The translations under genes were made by a program, and so were the position numbers. Below the pieces are notes generated by a model. It saw only the letters and a list, made by a program, of their open reading frames with translations. It was not told the DNA's origin and searched no databases. A DNA stretch of 64,000 nt from Deinococcus detaillensis (GTDB taxonomy: Bacteria > Deinococcota > Deinococci > Deinococcales > Deinococcaceae), in contig NZ_VKDB01000001.1 in the NCBI RefSeq assembly GCF_007280555.1, positions 124,001-188,000 of the forward strand, read 5' to 3'. How positions within the stretch are numbered: the stretch's first letter is position 1; each line of letters starts with the position of its first letter. This document shows positions 1 to 9,295 of this stretch, piece by piece.

Positions 1-729
1 GACGAGCTGGACGCGGCCATCAAACTGTTTCAGCAGGCCACCACCAGCCTGCGCTTCAGCCCGCACCCCGTTGTAGTGGCTCCCTTCAACCTGACGCTGG
101 GTGGCGGCACCGAGATGGCCCTGCACGCCGACGCCGTGACCGCCAGCGCTGAGACGTACATGGGCCTGGTCGAAGTCGGCGTGGGCTTGATTCCCGGCGG
201 CGGCGGCACCAAGGAAATGCTGCTGCGCTTTACGGATCAAACCTTGCCGGGTCAGCCGCTTCTCCCCGCCGTGCAACGCGCCTTTGAGCTGATCGGTACC
301 GCCAAAGTCAGCACCAGCGCTCAGGACGCCCGCAAACTCAGCTTCCTGAGAAAGAGCGACGAAACGGTGATGAACCGCGACAATCTGCTGGCCGAGGCCA
401 AACGCAAAGTGCTGGAACTCGCGCCCGGCTATGTGCAGCCCGCTATGCGAATGGACATTCCGGTGATGGGCGAGGCGGCGATTGGCGCGATCAAGAGCGC
501 CCTCTACGGTCTGGTGGAAGGCGGCTATGCCAGCAAATACGACCGCGAAGTCTTGCTGCAACTGGCGAACATTTTGGCAGGCGGCGCGACCAACAACCGC
601 CAAGCCCGCGTCACGGAGCAGCAACTCCTTGACCTGGAACGCGAAGCCTTTTTGACGCTGGCCGGGAAGAAGGGCACGCAAGACCGGATCGCGCACATGC
701 TCAAGACGGGCAAGCCGCTGCGGAACTAA
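1..729 (+). CDS. 3-hydroxyacyl-CoA dehydrogenase / enoyl-CoA hydratase, C-terminal part (FadN-like)
   Basis: Only the last 242 codons are present; the frame is open from base 1, so the gene starts upstream. The visible part is an enoyl-CoA hydratase (crotonase) domain followed by the helical tail of long FadN-type multienzymes. Typical words are [13 protein letters not shown] (oxyanion-hole loop) and [20 protein letters not shown]. FadN-type proteins hydrate enoyl-CoA and oxidise the resulting 3-hydroxyacyl-CoA with NAD in the cytoplasmic beta-oxidation cycle; the dehydrogenase half would lie outside the window. An esterase-like gene and a thiolase follow on the same strand, which supports a fatty-acid degradation operon. 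The family call is firm; the substrate chain length cannot be read. Confidence 0.88.
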   Translation, partial: DELDAAIKLFQQATTSLRFSPHPVVVAPFNLTLGGGTEMALHADAVTASAETYMGLVEVGVGLIPGGGGTKEMLLRFTDQTLPGQPLLPAVQRAFELIGTAKVSTSAQDARKLSFLRKSDETVMNRDNLLAEAKRKVLELAPGYVQPAMRMDIPVMGEAAIGAIKSALYGLVEGGYASKYDREVLLQLANILAGGATNNRQARVTEQQLLDLEREAFLTLAGKKGTQDRIAHMLKTGKPLRN

Positions 730-775
730 AACGGCGTCGGTTCACACCTCTGTCCACTTCGGAGATACTTTTCCC

Positions 776-1991
776 ATGACCCCCACCCCTAAATCTTCCT
801 TCCCCGTCTTCGCCCGCGTGCTGCTGGGCGTGGGCCTCGGCGTGGCGGCCACACTCGGCACCGGCTGGTATTTTGCCGATGGACTGGTGCATGCGCGGCC
901 TGTCAAGCGGCCCGTTTACAAGACCCGCGTGCTGGCGGTGTCGCACGAGAACCACGAAACGATGATTCAGCTCACCCGCAACTACGCCACCGCCCGCGCC
1001 GGGGCCGTCACGCTCGACTGGGACGCTGAAGACGGTGGCTCATTGCTGGGGCCAGTGGTGGAGGGCGGCTCCAAGTGGGTCAAGCGGCCCCTGCTGCGCG
1101 GCGGACAGTACCTCAGGCCGGGGCTGGCGGTGCGCCCCAGTTCGGTGGGGCTCGGCAATCCGGCGGGGCGCGGGCTGATCTTCGACAATCTGGTGCTCAG
1201 CGGCGAGCACGGCCCGCTTCCGGCCTGGTTCGTGCCGGGCAAGGAAGGCGCAATCGGAGCCGACCCCCAGCAAGACTGGGTCATCATCATGCACGGCTAC
1301 CAGGGCCTGCGGCAAGACGCCCTGCGGTTTTTGCCGACCTATCACGACTTTGGCCTCAGCAGCTTGGTGGTCACTTACCGCAATGCCCACGGCGCGGGCC
1401 GCACGCCGCAGGGCGTTTACCGGCTCAGCGCCGAGGAGTGGGAAGACTTGGAAGTGGCGGTGCAGTACGCCCGCGATCACGGAGCGAGGCGGATCGTGCT
1501 GATGGGCCTGAGCATGGGCGGCAGCATCACGCTGGCCTTTATGCGGCGCAGCAAACTGGCCCAGTATGTCAACGCGGTGGTGCTCGATTCGCCCGCCCTA
1601 GAGTGGCGCGAACTGATCAAGCATTTTGCCGTGCGACTGCGGTTGCCGGTGTTTCTCGCGCCCATCGTGGAGAAGCTGACCACCCTCAAGAGCGGCCAGG
1701 ATTTCGACGCGGTCGATCACCTCAGCCACGCCCACGTCTATGACCGCCACATGCTGATCTTTCACGGCAGCGCCGACGACACCGTGCCCGTTTCGCAGCT
1801 CGACCGCTTGTTCGAGGCCCGGCCCGATTTGATCGAGTACGTGCGGGTGGAAGGCGCAGAACACCTCCGAAACTGGAATATGGATATAGAGAATTACGAG
1901 CGCCGCCTGCGCCAGTACCTCAGCCGGATGCTGGGGCCGCTTGAAGCTCAACACTCTGAAATAAATACCCCTTCTCAAAAGGAGAATCCCA

Positions 1992-1999
<8 letters not shown>
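776..1999 (+). CDS. alpha/beta hydrolase with N-terminal membrane anchor
   Basis: The 407-residue protein has an N-terminal hydrophobic segment (about 10-32), so it is probably membrane-anchored or exported. An alpha/beta-hydrolase domain follows from about residue 165. The oxyanion region reads IIMHGYQG, the nucleophile elbow is GLSMGGS with Ser246, the acid lies in [10 protein letters not shown] and the histidine in EGAEHLRNW. It sits between the FadN-like gene and the thiolase and overlaps the thiolase start by 8 bases, so the genes are translationally linked. An acyl-ester or thioester hydrolase feeding or relieving beta-oxidation is a reasonable inference, but the fold alone does not set the substrate. 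The SD match (GGAG) is spaced rather far from the ATG. Confidence 0.85.
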
Positions 2000-3212
<1,213 letters not shown>

Positions 3213-3243
3213 GCGCCAGTTTCAAAATTCAGTAAGCATGTGT

Positions 3244-3274
3244 CCCCCGGTGAAAGCTGGGGGCGTGTTTTTTT
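3244..3274 (+). terminator. Rho-independent terminator of the beta-oxidation operon
   Basis: A stem of CCCCCGG paired with CTGGGGG around a TGAAAG loop is followed by a run of seven T. It lies 32 bases after the thiolase stop. Confidence 0.85.
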
Positions 3275-3319
3275 GCTTAGCAGACCAAGCATCTTACGCC
3301 AAGCTGACCATTACGGGAG

Positions 3320-3325
3320 TATAAA
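3320..3325 (+). promoter_or_regulatory. -10 box (TATAAA) of the nucleotidase gene
   Basis: TATAAA is followed by six bases (GAGGGG) and the ATG at 3332. The spacing matches the leaderless pattern seen across the window, although GAGGGG could also act as an SD. Confidence 0.6.
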
Positions 3326-3331
3326 GAGGGG

Positions 3332-5254
3332 ATGAAACCCTTAGTTCTTCTTACCCTGGCCCTGGGCAGCCTTGCCAGCGCCCAGAACGTCGATCCCACG
3401 CCCACTGTCGAGTTGCGGATTCTGGAAACCACCGATCTGCACACCTCCGCGCTCGGTTACGACTACTACCAGGACAAGCCCACCGGCGAGTTCGGCTTCG
3501 AGTACACCGCCACGCTGATCGAAAATGCCAAGAAAGAAAAGCGCAACACGCTGCTCTACGACAACGGTGATTTGATTCAGGGCAATCCGCTGGGCGATTA
3601 CGTGGCCCGCGTCAACCCGCTCAAGCCCGGTGAGATGCACCCAATGCACGCGGCCATGAAGCTGCTCGGCTACGACGCGGGCAACCTCGGCAACCACGAA
3701 TTCAATTACGGCCTGCCCTTTTTGCAGCAAGTGATGGCGGCGGCTCCCATGCCGATGGTTAATGCCAACGTCTACATCGATGACGGCGACAACAACCCCG
3801 ACAACGACAAGAACGCCTTCACGCCCTACCTGATTCAGCGCAAAATCGTTTATGACGCTCAGGGCCGCCCGCAGGTGCTCAACGTGGGCGTCATCGGCTT
3901 CCTGCCGCCGCAGATCATGCAGTGGGACAAGACCAACCTGGAAGGCAAGGTCAAGACACGCGACATCGTGGAGACGGCCAAAAAATTCGTGCCGATGATG
4001 AAGGCGCAGGGTGCCGACATCATCATCGCCATTGCCCACAGCGGCATCAACGCCGATTACGTGCCGGGGCAGGAAAATGCCTCCACCGAACTCACCAAGA
4101 TTGACGGTATCGACGTGGTGCTCAGCGGCCACAGCCACCAGGAATTTCCAGGGCCGGTCTACAAGAGCATTCCCGGCGCGGACATCACCAAAGGCACCAT
4201 CAACGGCAAAGCCGTCGTGATGGCCGGATTCTGGGGCAACGATTTGGGCGTCATCGACCTCAAGTTGAAAAAGGTCGGAGAGACTTGGAAGGTGCAGGAC
4301 ACGGCGTCGATGCTGCGCCCGATCTGGGACAAGGTGGCCAAGGTCAATCTGGTCAAACCCGACCCGCGCATCGCTCTAGCCGTCGAGGCGGCCAACGCGG
4401 GCACGCTGGCTTATGTGCGCGGCAATGTGGCCGACCTCTCTGCCCCCATCAACTCGTATTGGGCGCTGGTGCAAGATGATCCCAGCGTGCAACTCGTCGC
4501 CAGTGCCCAGATCGCCTACGTCAAGGCAGCCTTGGCGGGCGGCAAGTACGCCGACTTACCAGTGCTGTCGGCGGCGGCTCCCTTCAAAGCAGGCGGACGC
4601 GCCGGAGCGAGCTACTACACCGATATTCCGGCGGGCACGCTGGCGATCAAGAACGTGGCCGATCTGTATGTTTATCCCAACACGGTGCAGGCCGTGCTGG
4701 TCACGGGAGCACAGGTGCAGGAGTGGCTGGAGCGCTCAGCGGCCCAGTTCAAGCAGATCGATCCCAAGAACGTGGCCCCGCAAGACCTCGTCGAGACCAG
4801 CTTTCCCACCTACAACTTCGATGTCATCGACGGCGTGACCTACCAGATCGACGTCAGCCAGCCCAGCCGCTACGACGTGGGCGGCAAGCTGGCCAATCCC
4901 GGTGCTCACCGCATCAAGGAGCTGATGTTCGGAGGTAAGCCAATTGACCCCGCCGCGCAGTTCGTGGTCGCCACCAACAACTACCGCGCGTCCGGCGGTG
5001 GCAATTTCCCCGGCCTCGACGGCAAAAACATCATCTTGCAGGCTCCCGACGAAACCCGTGAAGCCCTCGTCCAGTACTTCCAGGCGCAAAAGACCGTCAA
5101 CCCCACCGCTGACAACAACTGGAAGCTGACGCCGCTGCCGGGCGTGAGCCTGCTCTACGCCACCGGCCCCAACGCCCAGAAATTCCTGCCCGCCAACGCC
5201 ACCTTGCAAAAAATGCAGGACGACGGCTTCGCTCAGTACGTGATCAAATTCTAG
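3332..5254 (+). CDS. secreted bifunctional 2',3'-cyclic-nucleotide phosphodiesterase / 5'(3')-nucleotidase
   Basis: The 640-residue protein has a short signal peptide (first 18 residues, ending ASAQ). A calcineurin-like metallophosphatase domain follows, with metal-binding words TTDLHTS, DNGDLIQG, GNHEFNYG, AHSGIN and SGHSHQEF. The C-terminal half has the 5'-nucleotidase substrate domain (YVYPN, TNNYRASGGGNFPG). This order and length match the CpdB/YfkN-type family, which hydrolyses extracellular cyclic and mono-nucleotides for phosphate and nucleoside salvage. The gene is monocistronic, with its own -10 box and a bidirectional hairpin behind it. The exact balance between phosphodiesterase and nucleotidase activity is not readable. 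Confidence 0.9.
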   Translation: MKPLVLLTLALGSLASAQNVDPTPTVELRILETTDLHTSALGYDYYQDKPTGEFGFEYTATLIENAKKEKRNTLLYDNGDLIQGNPLGDYVARVNPLKPGEMHPMHAAMKLLGYDAGNLGNHEFNYGLPFLQQVMAAAPMPMVNANVYIDDGDNNPDNDKNAFTPYLIQRKIVYDAQGRPQVLNVGVIGFLPPQIMQWDKTNLEGKVKTRDIVETAKKFVPMMKAQGADIIIAIAHSGINADYVPGQENASTELTKIDGIDVVLSGHSHQEFPGPVYKSIPGADITKGTINGKAVVMAGFWGNDLGVIDLKLKKVGETWKVQDTASMLRPIWDKVAKVNLVKPDPRIALAVEAANAGTLAYVRGNVADLSAPINSYWALVQDDPSVQLVASAQIAYVKAALAGGKYADLPVLSAAAPFKAGGRAGASYYTDIPAGTLAIKNVADLYVYPNTVQAVLVTGAQVQEWLERSAAQFKQIDPKNVAPQDLVETSFPTYNFDVIDGVTYQIDVSQPSRYDVGGKLANPGAHRIKELMFGGKPIDPAAQFVVATNNYRASGGGNFPGLDGKNIILQAPDETREALVQYFQAQKTVNPTADNNWKLTPLPGVSLLYATGPNAQKFLPANATLQKMQDDGFAQYVIKF

Positions 5255-5268
5255 ATCTCTGAACACGT

Positions 5269-5309
5269 AAAAAATCGGCCACCCCTGATCTGGGAGTGGC
5301 CGGTTTTTT
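5269..5309. terminator. bidirectional terminator between nucleotidase and UDP-galactopyranose mutase
   Basis: CGGCCAC (5276-5282) pairs with GTGGCCG (5296-5302). A-run on the left and T-run on the right flank the stem, so it can end both convergent transcripts. Confidence 0.88.
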
Positions 5310-5318
5310 ACGTTGCTG

Positions 5319-6458
5319 TTAAGCCAGCGTTTCTTCCAGTACCTTCACTCCGCTGAGTTTGCGGTGCGCCGTCAGCGCCTGAGCGACCACCTGATCCATG
5401 TTGTAGTACTTGTACGTCGCCAGCCGCCCCACGAACATCACGTTCGGCGTCGCCTGAGCCAGCGCCTCGTATTTCTTGTACAGCAGGGCATTCTCGGGCC
5501 TCGGCACCGGGTAGTACGGATCGCCCTCGGCGCGTGGCAGCTCGTAGACCACGCTGGTCTGGGCGTGTGTCTGCCCGGTGATGTGCTTGAACTCGCTGAC
5601 GCGGGTGTAGGCGTAGTCGTTGGGATAATTCACCGTGCCCACCGGCAGCATCTGCGCCTGCGGGTGCGTCTCGTGAACAAATTCCAGGCTGCGGTAAGGC
5701 AACTTGCCGAAACGGTAGTCAAAATAGGCGTCCACTGGGCCGGTGTAGATCATCTGGTCAAACGGCACGAAGTCGGCAATCTCGCGGTAATCGGTGTTGG
5801 TCATCACCTTGATGTTGGGGTGGGCCAGCATCCGCTCGAACATCCGGGTATAGCCGTGCAGCGGCATCACCTGATAGGTGTCGGCGAAGTAGCGGTCATC
5901 GCGGTTGGTGCGGGTCGGCACGCGGGCCGTCACCGAGGCGTCGAGTTCGCTGGGGTCCAGGCCCCACTGCTTGCGGGTGTAGCCCCGGAAGAACTTGTTG
6001 TAGAGATCGCGCCCGACCTTGCTGACCACCACGTCCTCGCTGGTGCGAATCTTCTCGGCGGGTTCGGCCACTGAGGCGAAGAATTCTTCGACCTGAAAGG
6101 CGGTCAGATTCAGGCCGTACAGCTGATTGACCGTGTCCAGATTGATCGGAATGGGGAGCAGTTGCCCGTCCACGCTGGCCTTGACCCGGTGCTGGTAGGG
6201 CCGCCACTCGGTGAAGCGCGAGAGATAATCAAAGACCTCACGGCTGTTGGTGTGGAAGATGTGCGGGCCGTAGGGGTGAATCAGCACGCCCGCGTCGTCG
6301 TAGCGGTCGTAAGCGTTGCCGCCGATGTGCGCTCTCTTGTCGACGATCAGCACCGACTTGCCCTCTGAAGCCAGCCGCTCGGCCAGCACCGACCCGGCAA
6401 AGCCCGCGCCCACGATCAGGTAATCGAAGCCGCTGGACATTAAGGGCAGCTCAGTCAT
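5319..6458 (-). CDS. glf: UDP-galactopyranose mutase
   Basis: The 379-residue flavoenzyme begins with the FAD-binding loop LIVGAGFAGSVLAERLA, then DKRAHIGGNAYD and PYGPHIFHT, which are typical of UDP-galactopyranose mutases. Further family words are RKQWGLDPSELDASV and YTGPVDAYFDYRFG. It converts UDP-galactopyranose to UDP-galactofuranose in the cytoplasm for cell-surface glycans. I place the start at 6458, where the ATG overlaps the end of the upstream glycosyltransferase gene by 8 bases and GAGG lies eight bases upstream; an in-frame ATG at 6440 has no SD. The pairing with a glycosyltransferase points to a galactofuranose-containing surface glycan. Confidence 0.93.
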   Translation of the reverse strand: MTELPLMSSGFDYLIVGAGFAGSVLAERLASEGKSVLIVDKRAHIGGNAYDRYDDAGVLIHPYGPHIFHTNSREVFDYLSRFTEWRPYQHRVKASVDGQLLPIPINLDTVNQLYGLNLTAFQVEEFFASVAEPAEKIRTSEDVVVSKVGRDLYNKFFRGYTRKQWGLDPSELDASVTARVPTRTNRDDRYFADTYQVMPLHGYTRMFERMLAHPNIKVMTNTDYREIADFVPFDQMIYTGPVDAYFDYRFGKLPYRSLEFVHETHPQAQMLPVGTVNYPNDYAYTRVSEFKHITGQTHAQTSVVYELPRAEGDPYYPVPRPENALLYKKYEALAQATPNVMFVGRLATYKYYNMDQVVAQALTAHRKLSGVKVLEETLA

Positions 6459-7617
6459 CTGCGGCCTCAGTTTTTGTAGCCTTACGGCCTCTCGCTTCAT
6501 TCATCCGTGTCTCCATCTCGGCCCAGGTTTGTGACCAAGACAGCCCGGCCAGGTAAGCGTCGGCGCGGGCTTGCCGCTCCCGGCCTTCGGGTTGGTGGCG
6601 TTCGGCAAGAGCGGCTTCACAGGCGGCCTCAAAGTCATCGGCGCGGTTGGCAATTCGCACTAGATCTTGCTCACCGTAGGGGCGCACCACGTCGCGGATT
6701 TCGGTCGACACCACCGGCACGCCCGCCGCCAGGTATTCCGGCGTCTTGGTCGGCGAGATGAACTCGGTGGACGCGTTGCGGGCAAACAGCAGCAGCGCCA
6801 CGTCCCAGTGCGCCAGATACTGAGGCAACTCGGCGTAGTTTTTCATGCCCAAGTAGTGCAGGTTGGCGGCGCGGGGCAAATCGCTTTCCTGAATCTTGAC
6901 AACTGGCCCCAGCAACACGAATTGCCACTCGGGGCGGCGCTCGGCCAACTCGGCGAGCAGGGCGGTGTCGAAGCGCTCGTCGATCACGCCGTAAAAGCCC
7001 AAGCGGGGGCGCTTCAAGTCGGCTTGATCGGCGGGATCGGGCATTTGGCTGCGGGCCTGGGCAAAGTGGGCCTTGTCCACGCTGGAGGGAAACGGGTAAG
7101 CGTGTGGGTGCTGCTCGCTTTTGGCTTCCCACAAACGGTGGCCGCCGGTAAAGACCAGATCGGCCCGCGCCAAGAGCTGCTGCTCGCGGGGGCGCAACTC
7201 CGGCGGCGCGAAGCGGAAATTGGCCAGCTCGTCCATGCAGTCGTAAATCACCAAGCTGGGATCAAGCGCGGTGACCATCGGCATTTCCATCGGGGTGTAA
7301 ACCCATAAGGTGTAATCGTGCCACGCTTCGCTGAAGGCCAGTTCATTGAGCATGGCCGCCGTGCGGGCCTGCGAGGTAGCGGGGTCTAGGCCTTCCGGCA
7401 GGCGCGGCACGACGACCGTGACCCCGTATTCGGTAGAGCGGATGTCCAGTGAGCTGTCCCACTCCCCGAAGATGGGCGGCTCCACGTAATACACCCGCCG
7501 ATCACGCGCCGCCTGACTCATCAAATGCTGCGGACGCTGAAAGACGAAATCCCATCTGAGGTGGGCCAAACAAATCAAGTCGCCCTGCCGTGCCATTTTT
7601 GCCGCGTTTTCTTCCAC
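6451..7617 (-). CDS. GT4-type glycosyltransferase paired with glf
   Basis: A protein of about 388 residues starting with ICLAHLRWDFVFQRPQHLM, the usual opening of a group of bacterial GT-B glycosyltransferases. The C-terminal half carries SPTKTPEYLAAGVPVVST, the nucleotide-sugar binding region with its acidic residue. It probably transfers a sugar from a nucleotide donor onto a surface glycan or lipid. Start choice: GTG at 7617 has GGGAG seven bases upstream. GTG at 7635 and ATG at 7596 are alternatives; the core similarity begins just after 7596. It is co-transcribed with UDP-galactopyranose mutase. Whether it uses UDP-galactofuranose is inference from context only. Confidence 0.82.
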   Translation of the reverse strand: MEENAAKMARQGDLICLAHLRWDFVFQRPQHLMSQAARDRRVYYVEPPIFGEWDSSLDIRSTEYGVTVVVPRLPEGLDPATSQARTAAMLNELAFSEAWHDYTLWVYTPMEMPMVTALDPSLVIYDCMDELANFRFAPPELRPREQQLLARADLVFTGGHRLWEAKSEQHPHAYPFPSSVDKAHFAQARSQMPDPADQADLKRPRLGFYGVIDERFDTALLAELAERRPEWQFVLLGPVVKIQESDLPRAANLHYLGMKNYAELPQYLAHWDVALLLFARNASTEFISPTKTPEYLAAGVPVVSTEIRDVVRPYGEQDLVRIANRADDFEAACEAALAERHQPEGRERQARADAYLAGLSWSQTWAEMETRMNEARGRKATKTEAADD

Positions 7618-7666
7618 AGTTCTTCTCCCAATCACTCGCCGAACGAAGCTGGCAAGTCCCCAAATT

Positions 7667-7678
7667 GATTTATAAATC
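7667..7678. repeat. 12-bp AT palindrome upstream of the glycosyltransferase
   Basis: GATTTATAAATC is a perfect 12-bp palindrome inside a longer imperfect one with AATTGA and CAATT arms. It lies 50 bases upstream of the glycosyltransferase start in an AT-rich patch, so it could be promoter DNA or an operator. Confidence 0.45.
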
Positions 7679-7689
7679 TCAATTCACTT

Positions 7690-7878
7690 GTGAAAACCTG
7701 TGTAAAAATGACCGAAGTGCGATTCAGTCCACATTGGGTTTCCATCAACCAAAAATTGACTGTTGATGAAGACAAGGAAGCGGTGTTGTCCAAATTGCTG
7801 AGCCTTTCTAGACTTGCCGAGTTTAGCCGCAGAAGTGAGGCACAAATAGAGCGATTTGCCTCAGAGGGCTTCATTTGA
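7690..7878 (+). CDS. possible small protein, function unknown
   Basis: A 62-codon frame begins with GTG at 7690 (an internal ATG lies at 7708). The product is hydrophilic with a leucine-rich central helix and no recognised domain. Neither a clear SD nor the leaderless box precedes either start, and codon use is less GC-rich at third positions than the neighbours. An overlapping frame on the opposite strand looks no better. It may be a decayed or recently acquired gene. Confidence 0.25.
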   Translation: MKTCVKMTEVRFSPHWVSINQKLTVDEDKEAVLSKLLSLSRLAEFSRRSEAQIERFASEGFI

Positions 7879-8097
7879 TGTTTAGCGGAGGTCAATCTTG
7901 GCCCGAAAACGCTTCATCTCTTGCTTAAGACTTCAGGCCACTTCACCCAAGCTCAATTTGGAATGGATTGGGCAAAGAGCGGGTCAGTTTCTCTCTCCCC
8001 ATTGGCTCCTGAACTTTTGCTCGGTTCCTTTGTGCCTACACGCCGCGTAAGCGCTGCCACTCGCACTCTTGTTTCCTTTTGTTAAGGTCTGCCGTGC
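7879..8097. other. intergenic region, at most one marginal short frame
   Basis: A GGAGG six bases before TTG at 7898 opens a 50-codon plus-strand frame ending at 8050. Its product has no recognisable features and uncharacteristic composition, so I do not call it a gene. No RNA gene or terminator was recognised. Confidence 0.4.
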
Positions 8098-8103
8098 TAG
8101 CTT
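8098..8103 (+). promoter_or_regulatory. -10 box of sbcDC
   Basis: TAGCTT followed by seven bases and the ATG at 8111; leaderless layout. Confidence 0.5.
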
Positions 8104-8110
8104 TTTCGGT

Positions 8111-9295
8111 ATGCGCGTACTTCACACCGCCGACTTCCACGCTGGGCGCACTTTGCGCGGCTACGACCGCACCCCCGAAATCCGCGACGCCCTGAATGAA
8201 ATCGTGGGCCTGGCCCGCAGTGAGAAGGTTGACGCCGTGCTGGTGGCGGGCGACCTCTTCGACACGGTCAATCCGCCTGCCGACGCCGAAGCGGCCATCT
8301 TCGCTTTTTTTCTGGCGCTGCGCGACGCGGGCATTCCCAGCATCGTGATCGCCGGAAACCACGACAGCGCCTCGCGCTTAGCAGGCCTCAGCGGGCTGCT
8401 CGGCTGGGTGGGTGTGCAGGTGGTGGCCCAGCCGAGCCACGATCCGCGCCAGATGATCCGCACGGTGGAGACCAAGAGCGGCGAGAAATTGGTGGTGGGC
8501 GCACTTCCCTACCTCTCCGAGCGCCGATTGGTCAAAGCCGCCGACGTGATGGGGGCCGAAGTTGGGTTGTGGCGGCAAAAATACCGCGAGGGGATGAAGT
8601 TTTTTCTGGGTCAGTTGGCGGCGGGTTTTGAAGCGGGAGCAGTCAATATGTTGATGCTGCACGCCACCCTCGACGGCGCGGTGGCCAGCGGCTCGGATAG
8701 GGGAATGCAGTTCGATTTGACCAACGCCTACACCGTCTCGCCGCTGCAACTTCCGGCGGCGGCGCAGTATGTGGCGCTGGGCCACGTCCACAAGCCGCAG
8801 GAACTCGGCGCGTCCCCGCTGGCCTGCTACTCGGGCAGCATTATCCAGCTCGATTTCGGTGAGGGCGGCGAGAAAAAACAGGTCAACTTGGTGGAAGTCG
8901 AAGCGGGGCGGCCTGCCAAAGTCCACGCCATTCCGCTCGTCAGCGGCAAGGAACTGAGAACCATTCGGGCCGATCTGGAAACACTGGATGCCCGCCTCAG
9001 CGCCGTGAAAGGCTTTGACGGCCTGCTGAAGGTGGTGGTGCGTGCGCCCGCCGGAACCGCCTTGCCGGGTCTCAAGGACCGGGTGCTGCGGCAATTTCCT
9101 AACGCGCTGGGCGTGGAGTTGGAAGCCGTCAAGGATGAGGCGACGGTGCAGGCGGCGAGCCGTGAGGGACTGAGCATTGAGCAGCTTTACGAGCGCTACC
9201 ACCAGGAGCGGCGAGGCGAGTTGCCGGACGCCCTGCGGCGGGTCTTCAAAGAAACGGATATGGCGGTGCGCGAAGCAGCAGGGGACGGAATATGA
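8111..9295 (+). CDS. sbcD: DNA repair exonuclease SbcD (Mre11-type nuclease)
   Basis: The 394-residue protein begins MRVLHTADFHAG, the first metal-binding motif of Mre11/SbcD nucleases. VAGDLFD, AGNHDS, MLHATLDG and ALGHVHKPQ supply the remaining manganese ligands. With SbcC it forms an ATP-driven nuclease that opens hairpins and processes double-strand ends, a function of obvious weight in a radiation-resistant genus. I start at 8111 because the conserved motif begins there and a -10 box lies seven bases upstream; an in-frame start at 8069 would add 14 non-family residues. The stop overlaps the sbcC start in ATGA, so the two subunits are translationally coupled. Confidence 0.95.
   Translation: MRVLHTADFHAGRTLRGYDRTPEIRDALNEIVGLARSEKVDAVLVAGDLFDTVNPPADAEAAIFAFFLALRDAGIPSIVIAGNHDSASRLAGLSGLLGWVGVQVVAQPSHDPRQMIRTVETKSGEKLVVGALPYLSERRLVKAADVMGAEVGLWRQKYREGMKFFLGQLAAGFEAGAVNMLMLHATLDGAVASGSDRGMQFDLTNAYTVSPLQLPAAAQYVALGHVHKPQELGASPLACYSGSIIQLDFGEGGEKKQVNLVEVEAGRPAKVHAIPLVSGKELRTIRADLETLDARLSAVKGFDGLLKVVVRAPAGTALPGLKDRVLRQFPNALGVELEAVKDEATVQAASREGLSIEQLYERYHQERRGELPDALRRVFKETDMAVREAAGDGI

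Noticed and set aside
7632..7895. 87-codon minus-strand frame upstream of the glycosyltransferase
   Set aside because: It overlaps the glycosyltransferase start region, shows no start signal and no family resemblance; only the opposite frame is kept, at low confidence.
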